Shown: positions 27,190 to 36,127 of the stretch, piece after piece
Layout of the letters: the number at the start of each line of letters is the position of its first letter
Numbering within the stretch: the stretch's first letter is position 1
NCBI GenBank assembly: GCA_965206125.1
Contig: CBDBIN010000038.1
Location: 62,001 to 126,000, forward strand
Length of the DNA stretch: 64,000 nucleotides
From: CAXWPM01 sp965206125
GTDB lineage: Bacteria; Acidobacteriota; Terriglobia; 20CM-2-55-15
Direction of reading: 5' to 3'
The notes under the pieces: model-generated
The model's database searches: none
Told to the model about the DNA's origin: nothing
What the model saw: the letters and a program-made list of their open reading frames with translations, nothing else
Made by a program: the position numbers and the translations under genes

Positions 27190-28565
27190 TTGCCTAACAT
27201 TCTCCTGGTAGAGGACAAAGCCAGCCTCAGGAAGATGCTCGCGACGGCCCTCGAAAAAGAGGGGCACTCCGTCACCGCGGCGCCCGACGGCAACCGGGCG
27301 TCGGATCTGATCCGACAACGAGATTTCCATCTCATTCTGACGGATCTACGGCTTCCTCACGGGAGCGGCATCGATGTGCTCAAGACCGCCAGGGAAGCCG
27401 ACCCGAGCGTTCCAGTACTCATCATGACCGCTTACGGCACCATCGAGGAGGCCGTCCGAGCGATGAAGCTCGGGGCGTTCGACTTCATCCCGAAGCCGGT
27501 CGACATTGCGCATCTTGTGTTGCTTGTCGAACGGGCGCTCGAACGTCGTCGCCTCGTCCTCGAGAACACGATCCTCAAGGACGAAGTCGCCTCGGCCCTG
27601 GGCCTGCCCGTATCATCGGCGAAAGCCCGGCGATCAAGGATCTCGTGCGACAGATAGGGCAAGTCTCGGCAACCGACGCCACGGTCCTGCTCGCCGGGGA
27701 GAGCGGCACGGGCAAGGAAGTCTTCTCCCGGGCGATACACCTTCTCGGAAAGCGACGGGATCGTCCGTTCGTGACGGTCAACTGCGCCGCCATTCCCGCG
27801 GAACTCATCGAAAACGAACTCTTCGGACACGAAAAGGGAGCCTATACGGGGGCCTCCGAGCGAAAGATCGGAAAGTTCGAATATGCCGACCAGGGAACCA
27901 TCTTTCTGGACGAGATCGGCGACCTGGACATTTCAGTGCAAGCCAAGATCCTCCGGGTCATCGAGGACCGCATCTTTGAGCGAATCGGCGGCCTGAAGCC
28001 TATTCAGGTCGACACCCGAATCATCGCCGCGACGAACCGCGACCTCAAGAAGCTGGTCGCCGAAAAGGCATTTCGCGAGGATCTTTTCTTCCGGTTGTCG
28101 GTCGTCCCCATCGAGGTGCCGCCCTTGAGAAAGCGCCTCACCGATATCCCGATACTCGCGCGCTTCTTCGTGGACAAGTTTGCGGGGGAACTCCACCGTC
28201 CGCCCATCGAATTGAGCGACGAGGCTCTGGCAGCGATGGAGGCATACAGCTGGCCGGGCAACGTCCGGGAGCTGCAGAATTCGATCGAGCGCGCGGTGAT
28301 CCTATCGGAAGGCCGGGTTATCGGGGCCGATGACCTCAGCTTTGCATTCGTCACGGTGCCGTCGGATGGGTCCGGGCAGTTGGGGGAGTTGGACCTGGCG
28401 GGATCGCTGGGGGATGTGGGCCGCCGGGCAACGCGGGCGGTGGAGAGCGCAAAGATCCGCCAAGTGCTGGAGCGGACGAAGTGGAACAAGACCCAGGCCG
28501 CTAAATTGCTGGGAGTTTCCTACAAGACCCTGCTGAACAAGATCAAACGCTACGAGTTGGGATAG
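27190..28565 (+). pseudogene. NtrC/PilR-type sigma-54 response regulator, frameshifted
   Basis: One gene in two frames. Frame 1 (TTG 27190 to stop 27657) encodes the receiver domain with Asp52 in LILTDLRLP and Lys in FIPKPVD. After LKDEVASALGLP the sense continues in another frame as RIIGESPAIKDLVRQIGQ, then the AAA+ domain (GESGTGKE, ELFGHEKGAYTGA, GTIFLDEIGDL, WPGNVRELQNSIERAV) and a Fis-type HTH (NKTQAAKLLGVSYKTLLNKI). One missing base at the CCC of 27607-27609 restores a ~459-aa protein. If real, the receiver is split from the output domain, although a GTG at 27645 could start the latter. GAYTGA replaces the commoner GAFTGA, a tolerated variant. Confidence 0.88.
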
Positions 28566-28592
28566 GCGAGTCTCGCCGCGGACGGCTCGTCC

Positions 28593-29075
28593 TTATTCGA
28601 GCCGCATCAGCTTCGTCAATGTCTCGACGCCCTCTTCGTCGACCTGAGTCAACCACAGCGTTCCCTGTTCAATACGGTACCGGTACTCGGCGGTCTCGCC
28701 CACGAAATTCGGGACCCGTGCGACCACCACGTGCGTGGTGATCCGGTTGCCTTCCATCTCGTAAGTGCCGCTGTTGGCCACGAACGTCCGATACGATTCC
28801 AACATCTGCTCATCGGTCATCTCCGCGAGCTCCGGCGCATCAGGCCGCGGCGCCTCGCCCGGGACGAACATGATGCTGTAGTGTTTTTTCGCGAATATGT
28901 AGATGCTGGGCTGCGGATTGGCATTGTCACCGGCGTTGGGGCCGCCCCGCACCGAAACGCCTTCCACTCTCCATGCACCCTGAATGCGGCTCGTGTTCTC
29001 TTCCTGGGCCTCGACGGCGACGACTCCCAAGATCGCGACGCAAAAGACCAGCATCAATGTGACAGCTTTCCTCAT
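28593..29075 (-). CDS. Exported lipocalin-like protein
   Basis: 160 aa with a signal peptide (MRKAVTLMLVFCVAILGVVA, cut near VEAQ). The mature part, IQGAWRVEGVSVRGG, YIFAKKHYSIMFVPGE and MEGNRITTHVVVARVPNF, then RYRIEQGTLWLTQ, follows the eight-strand pattern of small lipocalin-like domain proteins common in soil bacteria. Ligand unknown. Convergent with the response regulator, 27 bp apart. Confidence 0.65.
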   Translation of the reverse strand: MRKAVTLMLVFCVAILGVVAVEAQEENTSRIQGAWRVEGVSVRGGPNAGDNANPQPSIYIFAKKHYSIMFVPGEAPRPDAPELAEMTDEQMLESYRTFVANSGTYEMEGNRITTHVVVARVPNFVGETAEYRYRIEQGTLWLTQVDEEGVETLTKLMRLE

Positions 29076-29152
29076 GAAGAAGCCTCCTGGAGCAGCCCGC
29101 TCCGGTCCGGTATGTTATGCGGGGAGGGAGACGCAGTCAACGAATCCTAACG

Positions 29153-29164
29153 ACTAGTGTCCTG
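29153..29164 (+). repeat. ACTAGTGTCCTG motif (solo IS-end-like), copy D
   Basis: Identical to 20678-20689. The following sequence includes GGAGCGACGAGGAGCAACG and GTATACGCCTCCG, the latter an inverted half of the hairpin repeat family at 3839 and 34421. Confidence 0.4.
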
Positions 29165-29311
29165 AATCAGAAGTACGGTTGCTATATTTAGGAGCGCACG
29201 GGGTGTCGGGTTTGGCGGAGCGACGAGGAGCAACGAAGTATACGCCTCCGAACCCCCATGCGCCCAAAGCGATACGGGCGACGTCACATCTTCGGCAGTT
29301 GTTGCCGCCCC

Positions 29312-30136
29312 TCACCGATGTGCCCGCATCGCTGTCGGCGGGCCTGGCGCGATGTCGCCGTAACGCGGGCCATCAGACTTCTGCCACGGACTGCTGGGCT
29401 TCGATCCCCAATGAAGGGCGGCGATGCCTCCAGTTAGATTCCGGTAACCGACGTCCGTGAAACCAACCGACTCGATTATCCGGACGAGCCATTCGGTCTG
29501 CGACCAGAAGCGCCCTACCGAACTTGGCAAGTACTTGTATGGACCCTCGGTTCCCGACACCCACGCCCCAATCCTTGGGAGCACGCGCGCGAAATAAAAC
29601 GCAAACAACTCACGGAACACCGGGATTTGAGGCTTTGAAAACTCCAGGACGATCAGCCGGCCGTTCGGGCGGAGAACGCGGAGTATTTCGTCGAGCCCCT
29701 GCTCCAGGTGCTCGAGGTTTCGGACTCCGAAGGCAACGCTGACGAAGCGGAAAGTGGCGTCCTCGAACGGCAACTGCAAGGCGTCAGCTTCGATGTGACG
29801 AATCACACGCTCCCTTCCCTGCTGCCGAACCTTCTCGACCGACCGGGTCAGCATCGGATGGCAGAAATCGGAGGCGAGGACATTGATGCCCAGCCGGCGC
29901 ACAACATTCAGGGCAAGGTCTCCCGTACCGCTGCACAAATCCAGGCAGGTGTCCCCTGGTTCGAAACCGGCGGAGGCCATCGTGTCGACGGCGCGACGTC
30001 TCCAGTAACGATCGATCGAGAGTGAGAGCAGGTGATTCAGCAGGTCGTAGCGGTGCGCGATCGCGCCGAACATGCGCCGCACCTCCCGGCCGTCAGGTCC
30101 CGGATGCGCGGTGCCGGCCTCGGACTCGTCACTCAT
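29312..30136 (-). CDS. menG: Demethylmenaquinone methyltransferase
   Basis: 274 aa (UbiE/MenG family). Methylates the quinone ring with SAM in the last step of menaquinone synthesis. The start is conserved (VRRMFGAIAHRYDLLNHLLS), the SAM site is CLDLCSGTGDLAL, then LPFEDATFRFVSVAFGVRNL and GRLIVLEFSKP. The C-terminal ~25 residues exceed the family norm. menC lies 25 kb away, so menaquinone rather than ubiquinone is likely. The start overlaps aroB by 4 bp. Confidence 0.92.
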   Translation of the reverse strand: MSDESEAGTAHPGPDGREVRRMFGAIAHRYDLLNHLLSLSIDRYWRRRAVDTMASAGFEPGDTCLDLCSGTGDLALNVVRRLGINVLASDFCHPMLTRSVEKVRQQGRERVIRHIEADALQLPFEDATFRFVSVAFGVRNLEHLEQGLDEILRVLRPNGRLIVLEFSKPQIPVFRELFAFYFARVLPRIGAWVSGTEGPYKYLPSSVGRFWSQTEWLVRIIESVGFTDVGYRNLTGGIAALHWGSKPSSPWQKSDGPRYGDIAPGPPTAMRAHR

Positions 30137-31200
30137 CCTGCCACCAGTGTCTCGACGATCTTCCGGACCATCGCCCGAGGGACGTTTGCCCGGATTTCCG
30201 TGCGGCCGACGCCCCGAAGCAGGACGAAGTGAACGCTGCCGTTCCGAACTTTCTTGTCGTGAGCCAGAGCGTCGACGACGTCGTCGGCGGAGATTCCTGC
30301 CAGGGAGGGTAGCGGACCGATCGATCGGATGGCTGTTTCGATACGGTCTCCGGCCCTTGAAGAAAGGCGTCCCAACCTCTCCGATAGGCGCGCCGCGGCG
30401 ATCATGCCGTACCCAACGGCCTCTCCGTGACGGATGCGGCGATATCCGGCGGCCGTTTCCAGCCCGTGACCGATCGTGTGACCAAAGTTCAGGACTCGGC
30501 GGAGGTTCCCTTCCCGTTCATCGGCCTCGACAATGTCCGCCTTGACCCGCAGGCAGCGTGTGATGAGCGTATCGAGCACCCTCGGATTCCGTTCGAGGAT
30601 CGGTTCGAGGTCGCCGGTGAACTGTTCGAACACCCGCCGGTCCCGAATCAGGCCGTACTTGAGCGCTTCGTACAGCCCGCAACGGTACTCCCTGTGGGGT
30701 AAGCTGGCGAGCAACGACGGATCCACTACTACCAGTCTCGGCTGGTGGAAGGCGCCGATCAGGTTCTTCCCGGCCGGATGGTTGACCGCAGTCTTCCCAC
30801 CCACGCTCGAATCCACCTGCGCGAGAAGGGTCGTGGGTACCTGCACGAGGGGTATTCCCCGCAGGTAGAGGGCGGCAGCAAACCCAGCGACATCGCCGAC
30901 GACGCCTCCTCCAAGCGCAATCACCCCGGACTGACGCGTCAGTCTGAGCTCGACCATGCGGTCGATGAGCCGGCGAACCTGGGTGAGGGTCTTGGCCCGT
31001 TCACCATCCGGGAGTAGCGCGATCTCCCGACCGCGAAGGGGCGCCGGCTCGAGCGCTTCGAGCACACGGGGTTGCGTGACGACGAGGAGGGGACCCGAAA
31101 TCCGCGACCTCTTGAGGTGTGCATCGAGCTTCGCGTAGGCACCCGAGGAAATGACGATGTGGCTGGTCGATGAACCGGTGTCGATCGTGATGCGGTGCAT
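30133..31200 (-). CDS. aroB: 3-dehydroquinate synthase
   Basis: 355 aa. Second step of the shikimate pathway, NAD- and zinc-dependent. Motifs: ALGGGVVGDVAGFAAALYLRG, VPTTLLAQVDSSVGGKTAVN, NLIGAFHQPRLVVVDP, LYEALKYGLI, and metal His in LNFGHTIGHGLE with RHGEAVGYGM. Supplies chorismate, from which the menaquinone ring is made; it overlaps menG, a plausible coupling. Confidence 0.96.
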   Translation of the reverse strand: MHRITIDTGSSTSHIVISSGAYAKLDAHLKRSRISGPLLVVTQPRVLEALEPAPLRGREIALLPDGERAKTLTQVRRLIDRMVELRLTRQSGVIALGGGVVGDVAGFAAALYLRGIPLVQVPTTLLAQVDSSVGGKTAVNHPAGKNLIGAFHQPRLVVVDPSLLASLPHREYRCGLYEALKYGLIRDRRVFEQFTGDLEPILERNPRVLDTLITRCLRVKADIVEADEREGNLRRVLNFGHTIGHGLETAAGYRRIRHGEAVGYGMIAAARLSERLGRLSSRAGDRIETAIRSIGPLPSLAGISADDVVDALAHDKKVRNGSVHFVLLRGVGRTEIRANVPRAMVRKIVETLVAG

Positions 31201-31219
31201 ATCCCGTTGCCTGGAAATG

Positions 31220-31248
31220 GAACGGGCGGCCCAGGAGGCCGCCCGTTC
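31220..31248 (-). terminator. Strong hairpin after ctpA
   Basis: A 12-bp perfect inverted repeat, GAACGGGCGGCC/GGCCGCCCGTTC with a 5-nt loop, lies in the 69-bp gap between ctpA and aroB (both minus). On the minus strand it is followed by CATTTCC, a poor U-run, so it is a weak terminator or attenuator. Confidence 0.45.
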
Positions 31249-31269
31249 AGAAAGTTCGATGTTGCTCGT

Positions 31270-32847
31270 CTACTGGTTGCGGGATTGGGCCGCCAGCTCG
31301 CGTGCTTCCGACATGAGTTCGAGAGCCCGGAGGATCTGAACATCGCCTCTCAACCGAACACGCTGCGCATCTGCGACACCGATCCTGTTGTAGAAGACCT
31401 CATGCTTGATCATCCGCTTGAGGTAGTCCGCGTTTGCGACAACTTCCCCGTGGGAAATCTCGATGTCACGCTCGATGGCGTGAACTTCAAAGTCCGCAAG
31501 CATCTCATCTGAGACCTCAAAGGAAGGATCAATGGTCGGATTGTCAGCGAGGAAGTCCCGTACGAATGTGTAGAAGACGAAGTGCTTCGCAATCCGATCC
31601 TGGAAGTCGTTCAATTCCGCAGCCGGCACGATATGGTCGGGCGTAATGCCGCCACCACCGTAGACCACACGCCCCAGATCGGAGTACTTGATGTCTGCCT
31701 CTGAGGACTGGCGCTGCTCATCCCGGTTCTCGTTGTAATAGTCGAAATCGGAAATCTTGGAGTAGTCACGCTGAATCAGCCGTCCGCTGGGTGTGTACCA
31801 TTTCTGAGTTGTCAGCGCGAGACCTGCCTGTCGGCCCAGCGGGTAGACCGACTGTACCAACCCTTTTCCGAAGCTGGTTTCCCCGACGATCAGGCCACGG
31901 TCATGATCCTGGATCGCGCCGGCCACGATCTCTGAAGCGCTGGCGCTCGACGTGTTGATAACCACCACGAGCGGATACAGGTCCGTGTTGTTGACGCGCT
32001 GAGAAATGAAATCCCGGTCCGAGTTGCGCGCCCGCCCCCGCGTTTCGAGGATCAGTTGCCCCTTCTGGAGGAACATCTCCGAAACCTCGATTGCTTTCTG
32101 CAATAACCCTCCGGGGTTGTTGCGGAGGTCCAGGACCAGTCCCTTCAACGTTGAAGAATCGAGTTCTTTGAGGGCATCAGGAAGTTCTGTCCCCGTCGTT
32201 TCGGCGAAATTTTCGATCTTGATGTATCCAATGCCGTCGGCGATCTCGAACGCATTGCTGATGGTGAACTTCGAGATCTCGTCGCGAATGATGTCGACGT
32301 CAAAGGGTTCGTCGACACCCGGCCGCACGACGGTCACGCGTACGGGCGTGCCCTTCGGTCCTTTGAGCTTGTTCACGACGATGTTCAGATCGATGCCCTC
32401 GGTCGGCTCACCGTTGACGCCGGCGAGCACGTCTCCAACTCTCAGCCCCACTTTCTCAGCAGGCGCTCCCGGGAAGGGCGGCGAAACCACAGTCACCTTG
32501 CCGAAGCGGCTCGTGACGGTGATGCCGAGTCCGTAATACTTGCCGCGTTGGTCTTCGCGCAGACGCGTAAAATCTCTCGGAGTGAAGAACTTCGAATGGG
32601 GGTCCAGGGTTCGAAGCATTCCGTCGATCGCGCCGTAGACGGCAGTTTCGGGGTCGACTTCAGTCGCGTGGTTCGACTCCACGAGGTCCAGCAGGGCTGT
32701 GAACCTCCCCCAGGAAGTTTCGAAGTCGTACTCTTCCTCTTCGGCAGTCGTGGCCTCTACCTGGGTGCCGTAAAGGCCGCCGAAAAGTGCCGTGACCACG
32801 AGGACCACGGTCCAGAAGAGAATCGCACGTGAAGGCTGCAGCGTCAT
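31270..32847 (-). CDS. ctpA: C-terminal processing peptidase (S41 family)
   Basis: 525 aa. One N-terminal membrane anchor or signal (ILFWTVVLVVTALFGGLYG). Then an N-terminal helical part, a PDZ domain (GAPAEKVGLRVGDVLAGVNGE), and the S41 protease with the Ser-Lys dyad: Ser in INTSSASASEIVAGAIQ and Lys in GETSFGKGLVQ. LVLDLRNNPGGLL is also conserved. The ~120-residue C-terminal extension after ITPDHIVP is long for the family. Periplasmic processing of envelope proteins is the usual role. Confidence 0.94.
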   Translation of the reverse strand: MTLQPSRAILFWTVVLVVTALFGGLYGTQVEATTAEEEEYDFETSWGRFTALLDLVESNHATEVDPETAVYGAIDGMLRTLDPHSKFFTPRDFTRLREDQRGKYYGLGITVTSRFGKVTVVSPPFPGAPAEKVGLRVGDVLAGVNGEPTEGIDLNIVVNKLKGPKGTPVRVTVVRPGVDEPFDVDIIRDEISKFTISNAFEIADGIGYIKIENFAETTGTELPDALKELDSSTLKGLVLDLRNNPGGLLQKAIEVSEMFLQKGQLILETRGRARNSDRDFISQRVNNTDLYPLVVVINTSSASASEIVAGAIQDHDRGLIVGETSFGKGLVQSVYPLGRQAGLALTTQKWYTPSGRLIQRDYSKISDFDYYNENRDEQRQSSEADIKYSDLGRVVYGGGGITPDHIVPAAELNDFQDRIAKHFVFYTFVRDFLADNPTIDPSFEVSDEMLADFEVHAIERDIEISHGEVVANADYLKRMIKHEVFYNRIGVADAQRVRLRGDVQILRALELMSEARELAAQSRNQ

Positions 32848-32876
32848 TTGAACCCCTTTCAGAACGAATTAGACTG

Positions 32877-32882
32877 ATTATA
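32877..32882 (-). promoter_or_regulatory. -10 element of the ctpA promoter
   Basis: TATAAT on the minus strand about 30 nt before the ctpA ATG, with AAAGGGG as ribosome-binding site between them. No good -35 is seen at 17 nt. Confidence 0.4.
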
Positions 32883-33044
32883 ACAAAACGCCCCTCGGAA
32901 ACTCTTGTAAATACAACAGAAAGACACCCGGTACGCTCCCCGACCGGGCCGACGGCCCCGGGAACTTTGCGTTGCGCCCCTCCAGGGCACTCGCTATCAT
33001 TAGATCGAGCAACGCCGGGCATAGCACCGGAATAGGAGTTTGTA

Positions 33045-33431
33045 ATGGGCCAGTTAGGCTTTCAGGAGTTGGCAGTGATCTTCTTGGTCGCCCTCCTGGT
33101 GTTCGGGCCGAAGAAGCTTCCCGAGTTGGGCAAATCCCTCGGCAAAGGCCTCCGCGAGTTCAAGAAAGCGACAAACGAACTCAAGGCCAGTTGGGACGAT
33201 CAGGTCAAGGACGCAAGCAACGAGATCAAAGATACGGCCAAAGACTTCAAGGATATCGAACGAGACCTCAACAAGGACCTCAAGGACACCGCCTCGGGAC
33301 CGGATCGAAAGAACGAGTTCTACGCGTCTCAGCGTCCAAGCCCCGCTGGGGACGAATCTGAACCCCCCTCGTCGGCCGAGCCACAACCCGCACAGGAAGG
33401 AAAACCGGAAAAGACTGAAAAGCCCTCGTAG
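33045..33431 (+). CDS. tatA: Twin-arginine translocase subunit TatA
   Basis: 128 aa. N-terminal helix with QELAVIFLVALLVFGPKKLPELG, including the conserved FGPKKLPELG hinge, then an amphipathic helix (GKSLGKGLREFKKATNE) and a long charged, Pro/Glu-rich tail. It forms the pore of the Tat system. The length lies between TatA and TatB, and no second TatA/B homologue is adjacent, so it may serve both roles. AGGAG lies before the ATG. Followed directly by tatC. Confidence 0.93.
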   Translation: MGQLGFQELAVIFLVALLVFGPKKLPELGKSLGKGLREFKKATNELKASWDDQVKDASNEIKDTAKDFKDIERDLNKDLKDTASGPDRKNEFYASQRPSPAGDESEPPSSAEPQPAQEGKPEKTEKPS

Positions 33432-34196
33432 ATGACCACGACACCCCCAGTAGAGGCTCCCGAAGAACAAAAACACAGCGGTCAAATGTCGTTCCTCGAC
33501 CACCTCGAGGAACTCCGAACGCGAATCATTCGCTCGCTGATAGCAGTGGCGATTACTTTCGTCGTCTGCTGGACGTTCGTGGATGAGATCTACCGGATCG
33601 TGTCGGTCCCCGTGCTGGACGCTTTAGGGGACCAGCCGCTGGTCTTTACCACTCTCACCGGTCCTTTCAATCTGTCTGTCAAGGTGGCGTTTGTCGCGGC
33701 CTTGCTGCTCGCTTCACCCTTCATAATGGCTCAGGTATGGCTCTTCATCGCACCCGGTCTGTACAAACACGAAAGGCGCTACTCGGTCCCGTTTATCTTT
33801 TCCGCAACGATCCTAGGGGCGACCGGTGTGGCTTTCGGCTACTTTATCGCGTTCCCTTTCGCCTCCAAGTTTCTTGTTCTGTGGGGATCTTCCCTGGGCC
33901 TTGAAGCCATGCTCAATGCGAGCGACTACTTCAACTTTTTCCTGACGATCATGACGGGATTGGCCGTCATCTTTCAGATACCGCCGATCATCTTCGTCCT
34001 CAGCCGGGTTGGCCTCGTGACGCCCGGTTTTCTGCTTAGAAACACGAAGTACGCGGTCTTGCTGTCCTTCGTGGTCGCGGCGATCATCACGCCCACTGCC
34101 GACGTCCCGAATATGATGATCATGGCGGGCCCTATGGTCTTGCTTTACCTGGTGGGTGTGGGCGTGGCGTTCGTTTTCGGCAAGCGAAAGTCCTGA
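33432..34196 (+). CDS. tatC: Twin-arginine translocase subunit TatC
   Basis: 254 aa, six membrane helices. The receptor for twin-arginine signal peptides. N-terminal cytosolic motif MSFLDHLEELRTRIIRSLIA, then FTTLTGPFNLSVKVAF, PFIMAQVWLFIAPGLYKHER and FGYFIAFPFASKFL. Abuts tatA with no gap. A truncated gene with an apparent Tat signal lies at 13083. Confidence 0.96.
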   Translation: MTTTPPVEAPEEQKHSGQMSFLDHLEELRTRIIRSLIAVAITFVVCWTFVDEIYRIVSVPVLDALGDQPLVFTTLTGPFNLSVKVAFVAALLLASPFIMAQVWLFIAPGLYKHERRYSVPFIFSATILGATGVAFGYFIAFPFASKFLVLWGSSLGLEAMLNASDYFNFFLTIMTGLAVIFQIPPIIFVLSRVGLVTPGFLLRNTKYAVLLSFVVAAIITPTADVPNMMIMAGPMVLLYLVGVGVAFVFGKRKS

Positions 34197-34533
34197 GGTT
34201 CCTTCTATTAAACCCTAACTGTTAAGACTCAGCAATATGCGGATTTATACTAAAGTTCGCATGCTGCTGATTCCATGAGACAACGGAAGGAAGGAGACTT
34301 AGCCCGCTTTTCTCGCCGGTTGTCGTCGCGAAGCCCGCCGGCCACCTCGTGGCCCGGTATGATGCAGACGCCGCCAGGGCATGTATTGGCATGGCCCGTG
34401 ACGGGCCATGCTGCGCGCGCGCCGGAAGGGTGCCGCAGGCGTACTTGACAGTACGTCAAGGTGCCCGACCAAGCGCAACGCAGTAGTGGGGATGTATCCG
34501 GCGCTGCAGCAGACCACTGGTGAGAAATGCGGG
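34197..34533. other. Intergenic region rich in hairpins
   Basis: 337 bp between convergent tatC and the M28 peptidase, with no credible gene. Holds a strong hairpin GCATGGCCCGT/ACGGGCCATGC (34390-34412) and the repeat listed at 34421. The first 60 bp are AT-rich. Confidence 0.5.
34421..34505. repeat. Intergenic palindromic repeat (hairpin family, copy 2)
   Basis: Outer arms CGCCGG (34421) and CCGGCG (to ~34504). The inner core CCGCAGGCGTACTTGACAGT, continuing ACGTCAAGG, parallels CCGGAGGCGTATTGAAATAC, then GTCGAGG, at 3867-3892. Like copy 1, it lies between convergent genes. Confidence 0.5.
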
Positions 34534-35454
34534 TTAACGCTGGTTTGAGGCCAAATGACGGTCGATCGCCGGAAGAGCGTTGAAAACGACGTCGCCCACG
34601 ATTTTAAGGCTGGCTGCGCTGGTCTTGTCCAGGGTGTCCCCGGTTGTGTGCCACTCTGGGTAGTCGAAATCGATCAGGTCAACTGCGGGAATCCCGGCCC
34701 TCAGGTAGGGCACATGGTCGTCTTCCACAAGGAATCCTCCACCGTTGAAGCTGCTGGCATAGCCCAAACGTCCCGCGGTATCCCAGATGATGGCCCGCAA
34801 CCAATCGGTGGAGCCCGACTCCTGGAGTATTCCGAGGTTTCGGTCGCCAATCATATCGACCAACACCAGAGCCTTCAGGTTGTCCAGCGACCCTTCCTCG
34901 ATTCGCCTTCCAACGTCGTAGCGACTGCCGTAGACGCTATCGGTCGCTGTCCAATCGATGACCGCCTCTTCCCCGTCGAAAAAGATGAACTCCAGCGAGT
35001 GTTCCAGGTCCATCCCGTCCGAAACACGAGCCAGTTCAAGGACGACCGCCGTGCTCGAACCCCCGTCATTAGCCCCGACGAACGGTTCGTCGAACAGCTT
35101 CGTGTCATAGTGGCCCGAAACGACGATCGTCTCGGAACTCGAACCAGCCCGAACAGCACGGACGTTTACCATGTCGACCGGGCCAAGCGGAGTCTCCGCG
35201 GTGAATGCATCGAGGATTGGCTCGAGCCCGGCGGCAACCAACTCGGCCACGATGTATTCCCGGGTACGCTCGATGTTGTCGCTACCTGCCGGGCGTGGCC
35301 CATATCCCACAACGGTCTCGAGATCTCGAAATGCGCGTTCGCCGTCGAAGGGGGATTGCCCGGTTCCTTCCGGGGCCTGCCTGAAGCCGGAGGCCAGGAA
35401 AGGGACCAATAGTAGGGAAAAGACGATTGAACCGAACCGGATTTGTCTTCTCAT
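34534..35454 (-). CDS. M28-family zinc peptidase / glutaminyl cyclase-like, exported
   Basis: 306 aa from the ATG at 35454 (MRRQIRFGSIVFSLLLVPFLA, a signal peptide); the open frame to 35784 includes non-family sequence. Metal ligands of the M28 fold: His-Asp in SGHYDTK, Asp in GANDGGSST, Glu pair in FFDGEEA, Asp in LVDMIGD, His in YPEWHTTGDTLDKT. The C-terminal layout (FLVEDDHVPYLRAGIPAVDL) also fits bacterial glutaminyl-peptide cyclotransferases, and the two cannot be separated here. Confidence 0.85.
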   Translation of the reverse strand: MRRQIRFGSIVFSLLLVPFLASGFRQAPEGTGQSPFDGERAFRDLETVVGYGPRPAGSDNIERTREYIVAELVAAGLEPILDAFTAETPLGPVDMVNVRAVRAGSSSETIVVSGHYDTKLFDEPFVGANDGGSSTAVVLELARVSDGMDLEHSLEFIFFDGEEAVIDWTATDSVYGSRYDVGRRIEEGSLDNLKALVLVDMIGDRNLGILQESGSTDWLRAIIWDTAGRLGYASSFNGGGFLVEDDHVPYLRAGIPAVDLIDFDYPEWHTTGDTLDKTSAASLKIVGDVVFNALPAIDRHLASNQR

Positions 35455-35601
35455 CGGATTTGCACGCACCCTTTCATAAAAATACGCCGTTTCCGGATCG
35501 GTGTCACGACCCTCTTCGCTCGGCGCACGTGATTTTAGGGGCGGTCTGCGACAGGGTGGTACCATTGAAGCAGGTAATCCGACCGAAAGAAGGGGTGCAA
35601 C

Positions 35602-35943
35602 ATGCGCGATAAGAAGGCGGAGGTCATCGGCCTTTTCATTACCGGCGCGATGCTGGGTGCGACCGTTGCGTTGCTCTTCGCGCCACGTAGCGGCGCCCGG
35701 ACCCGCAAAGCGATAGGAAGGCAGGCAGGCCGACGGCTGGACCAGCTCGACGAGCTTCAGGACGAGTTCAGAAGCCAGGTCCACGACTGGGTAGAAGACG
35801 TCACGGATGTGATCGAAGATGGCGTCGGGCGCGGACGCAAAGTGACCGTCGCCGGCCGGGAGCGGGTATTAGGGGCCTTCGAAGAAGCCAAGGACTACGT
35901 GGAACACGGAAAAAGCCGGATCGAGCGCCTGCTCAAGGGCTGA
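35602..35943 (+). CDS. YtxH-domain protein
   Basis: 113 aa. N-terminal hydrophobic glycine-zipper helix, GLFITGAMLGATVALLFAPR, followed by SGARTRKAIGRQAGRRLDQL, the YtxH signature. The rest is a charged helical region. The family is stress-associated in Firmicutes but uncharacterised elsewhere. Ends 11 bp from the 3' end of tRNA-Ala. Confidence 0.8.
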   Translation: MRDKKAEVIGLFITGAMLGATVALLFAPRSGARTRKAIGRQAGRRLDQLDELQDEFRSQVHDWVEDVTDVIEDGVGRGRKVTVAGRERVLGAFEEAKDYVEHGKSRIERLLKG

Positions 35944-35954
35944 TCATCTTGGAG

Positions 35955-36027
35955 TGGACGGTAAGGGGATCGAACCCTCGACCTCGGCGTTGCGAACGCC
36001 GCGCTCTCCCAACTGAGCTAACCGCCC
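35955..36027 (-). tRNA. tRNA-Ala, anticodon CGC
   Basis: 73 nt; folds as a full cloverleaf. The acceptor arm GGGCGGT pairs with ACCGTCC, including the G3-U70 wobble that identifies tRNA-Ala. Anticodon stem CGGCG/CGCCG with loop TTCGCAA gives anticodon CGC (reads GCG). T-loop GTTCGATCC. CCA is not encoded. Confidence 0.95.
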
Positions 36028-36127
36028 AAGTGCCAATGGATCTCCCAGCTTACCAGATCCGATGCCGATTCCCCTCGAACCGACGATCAGGACCAGAACA
36101 GGCCAAGTCTCGTGCCACGATTGGCGC

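Noticed and set aside
27600..27660. Programmed ribosomal frameshift in the NtrC-type regulator
   Set aside because: No slippery heptamer or downstream structure is evident and the family is not known for recoding; mutation or sequence error is simpler.
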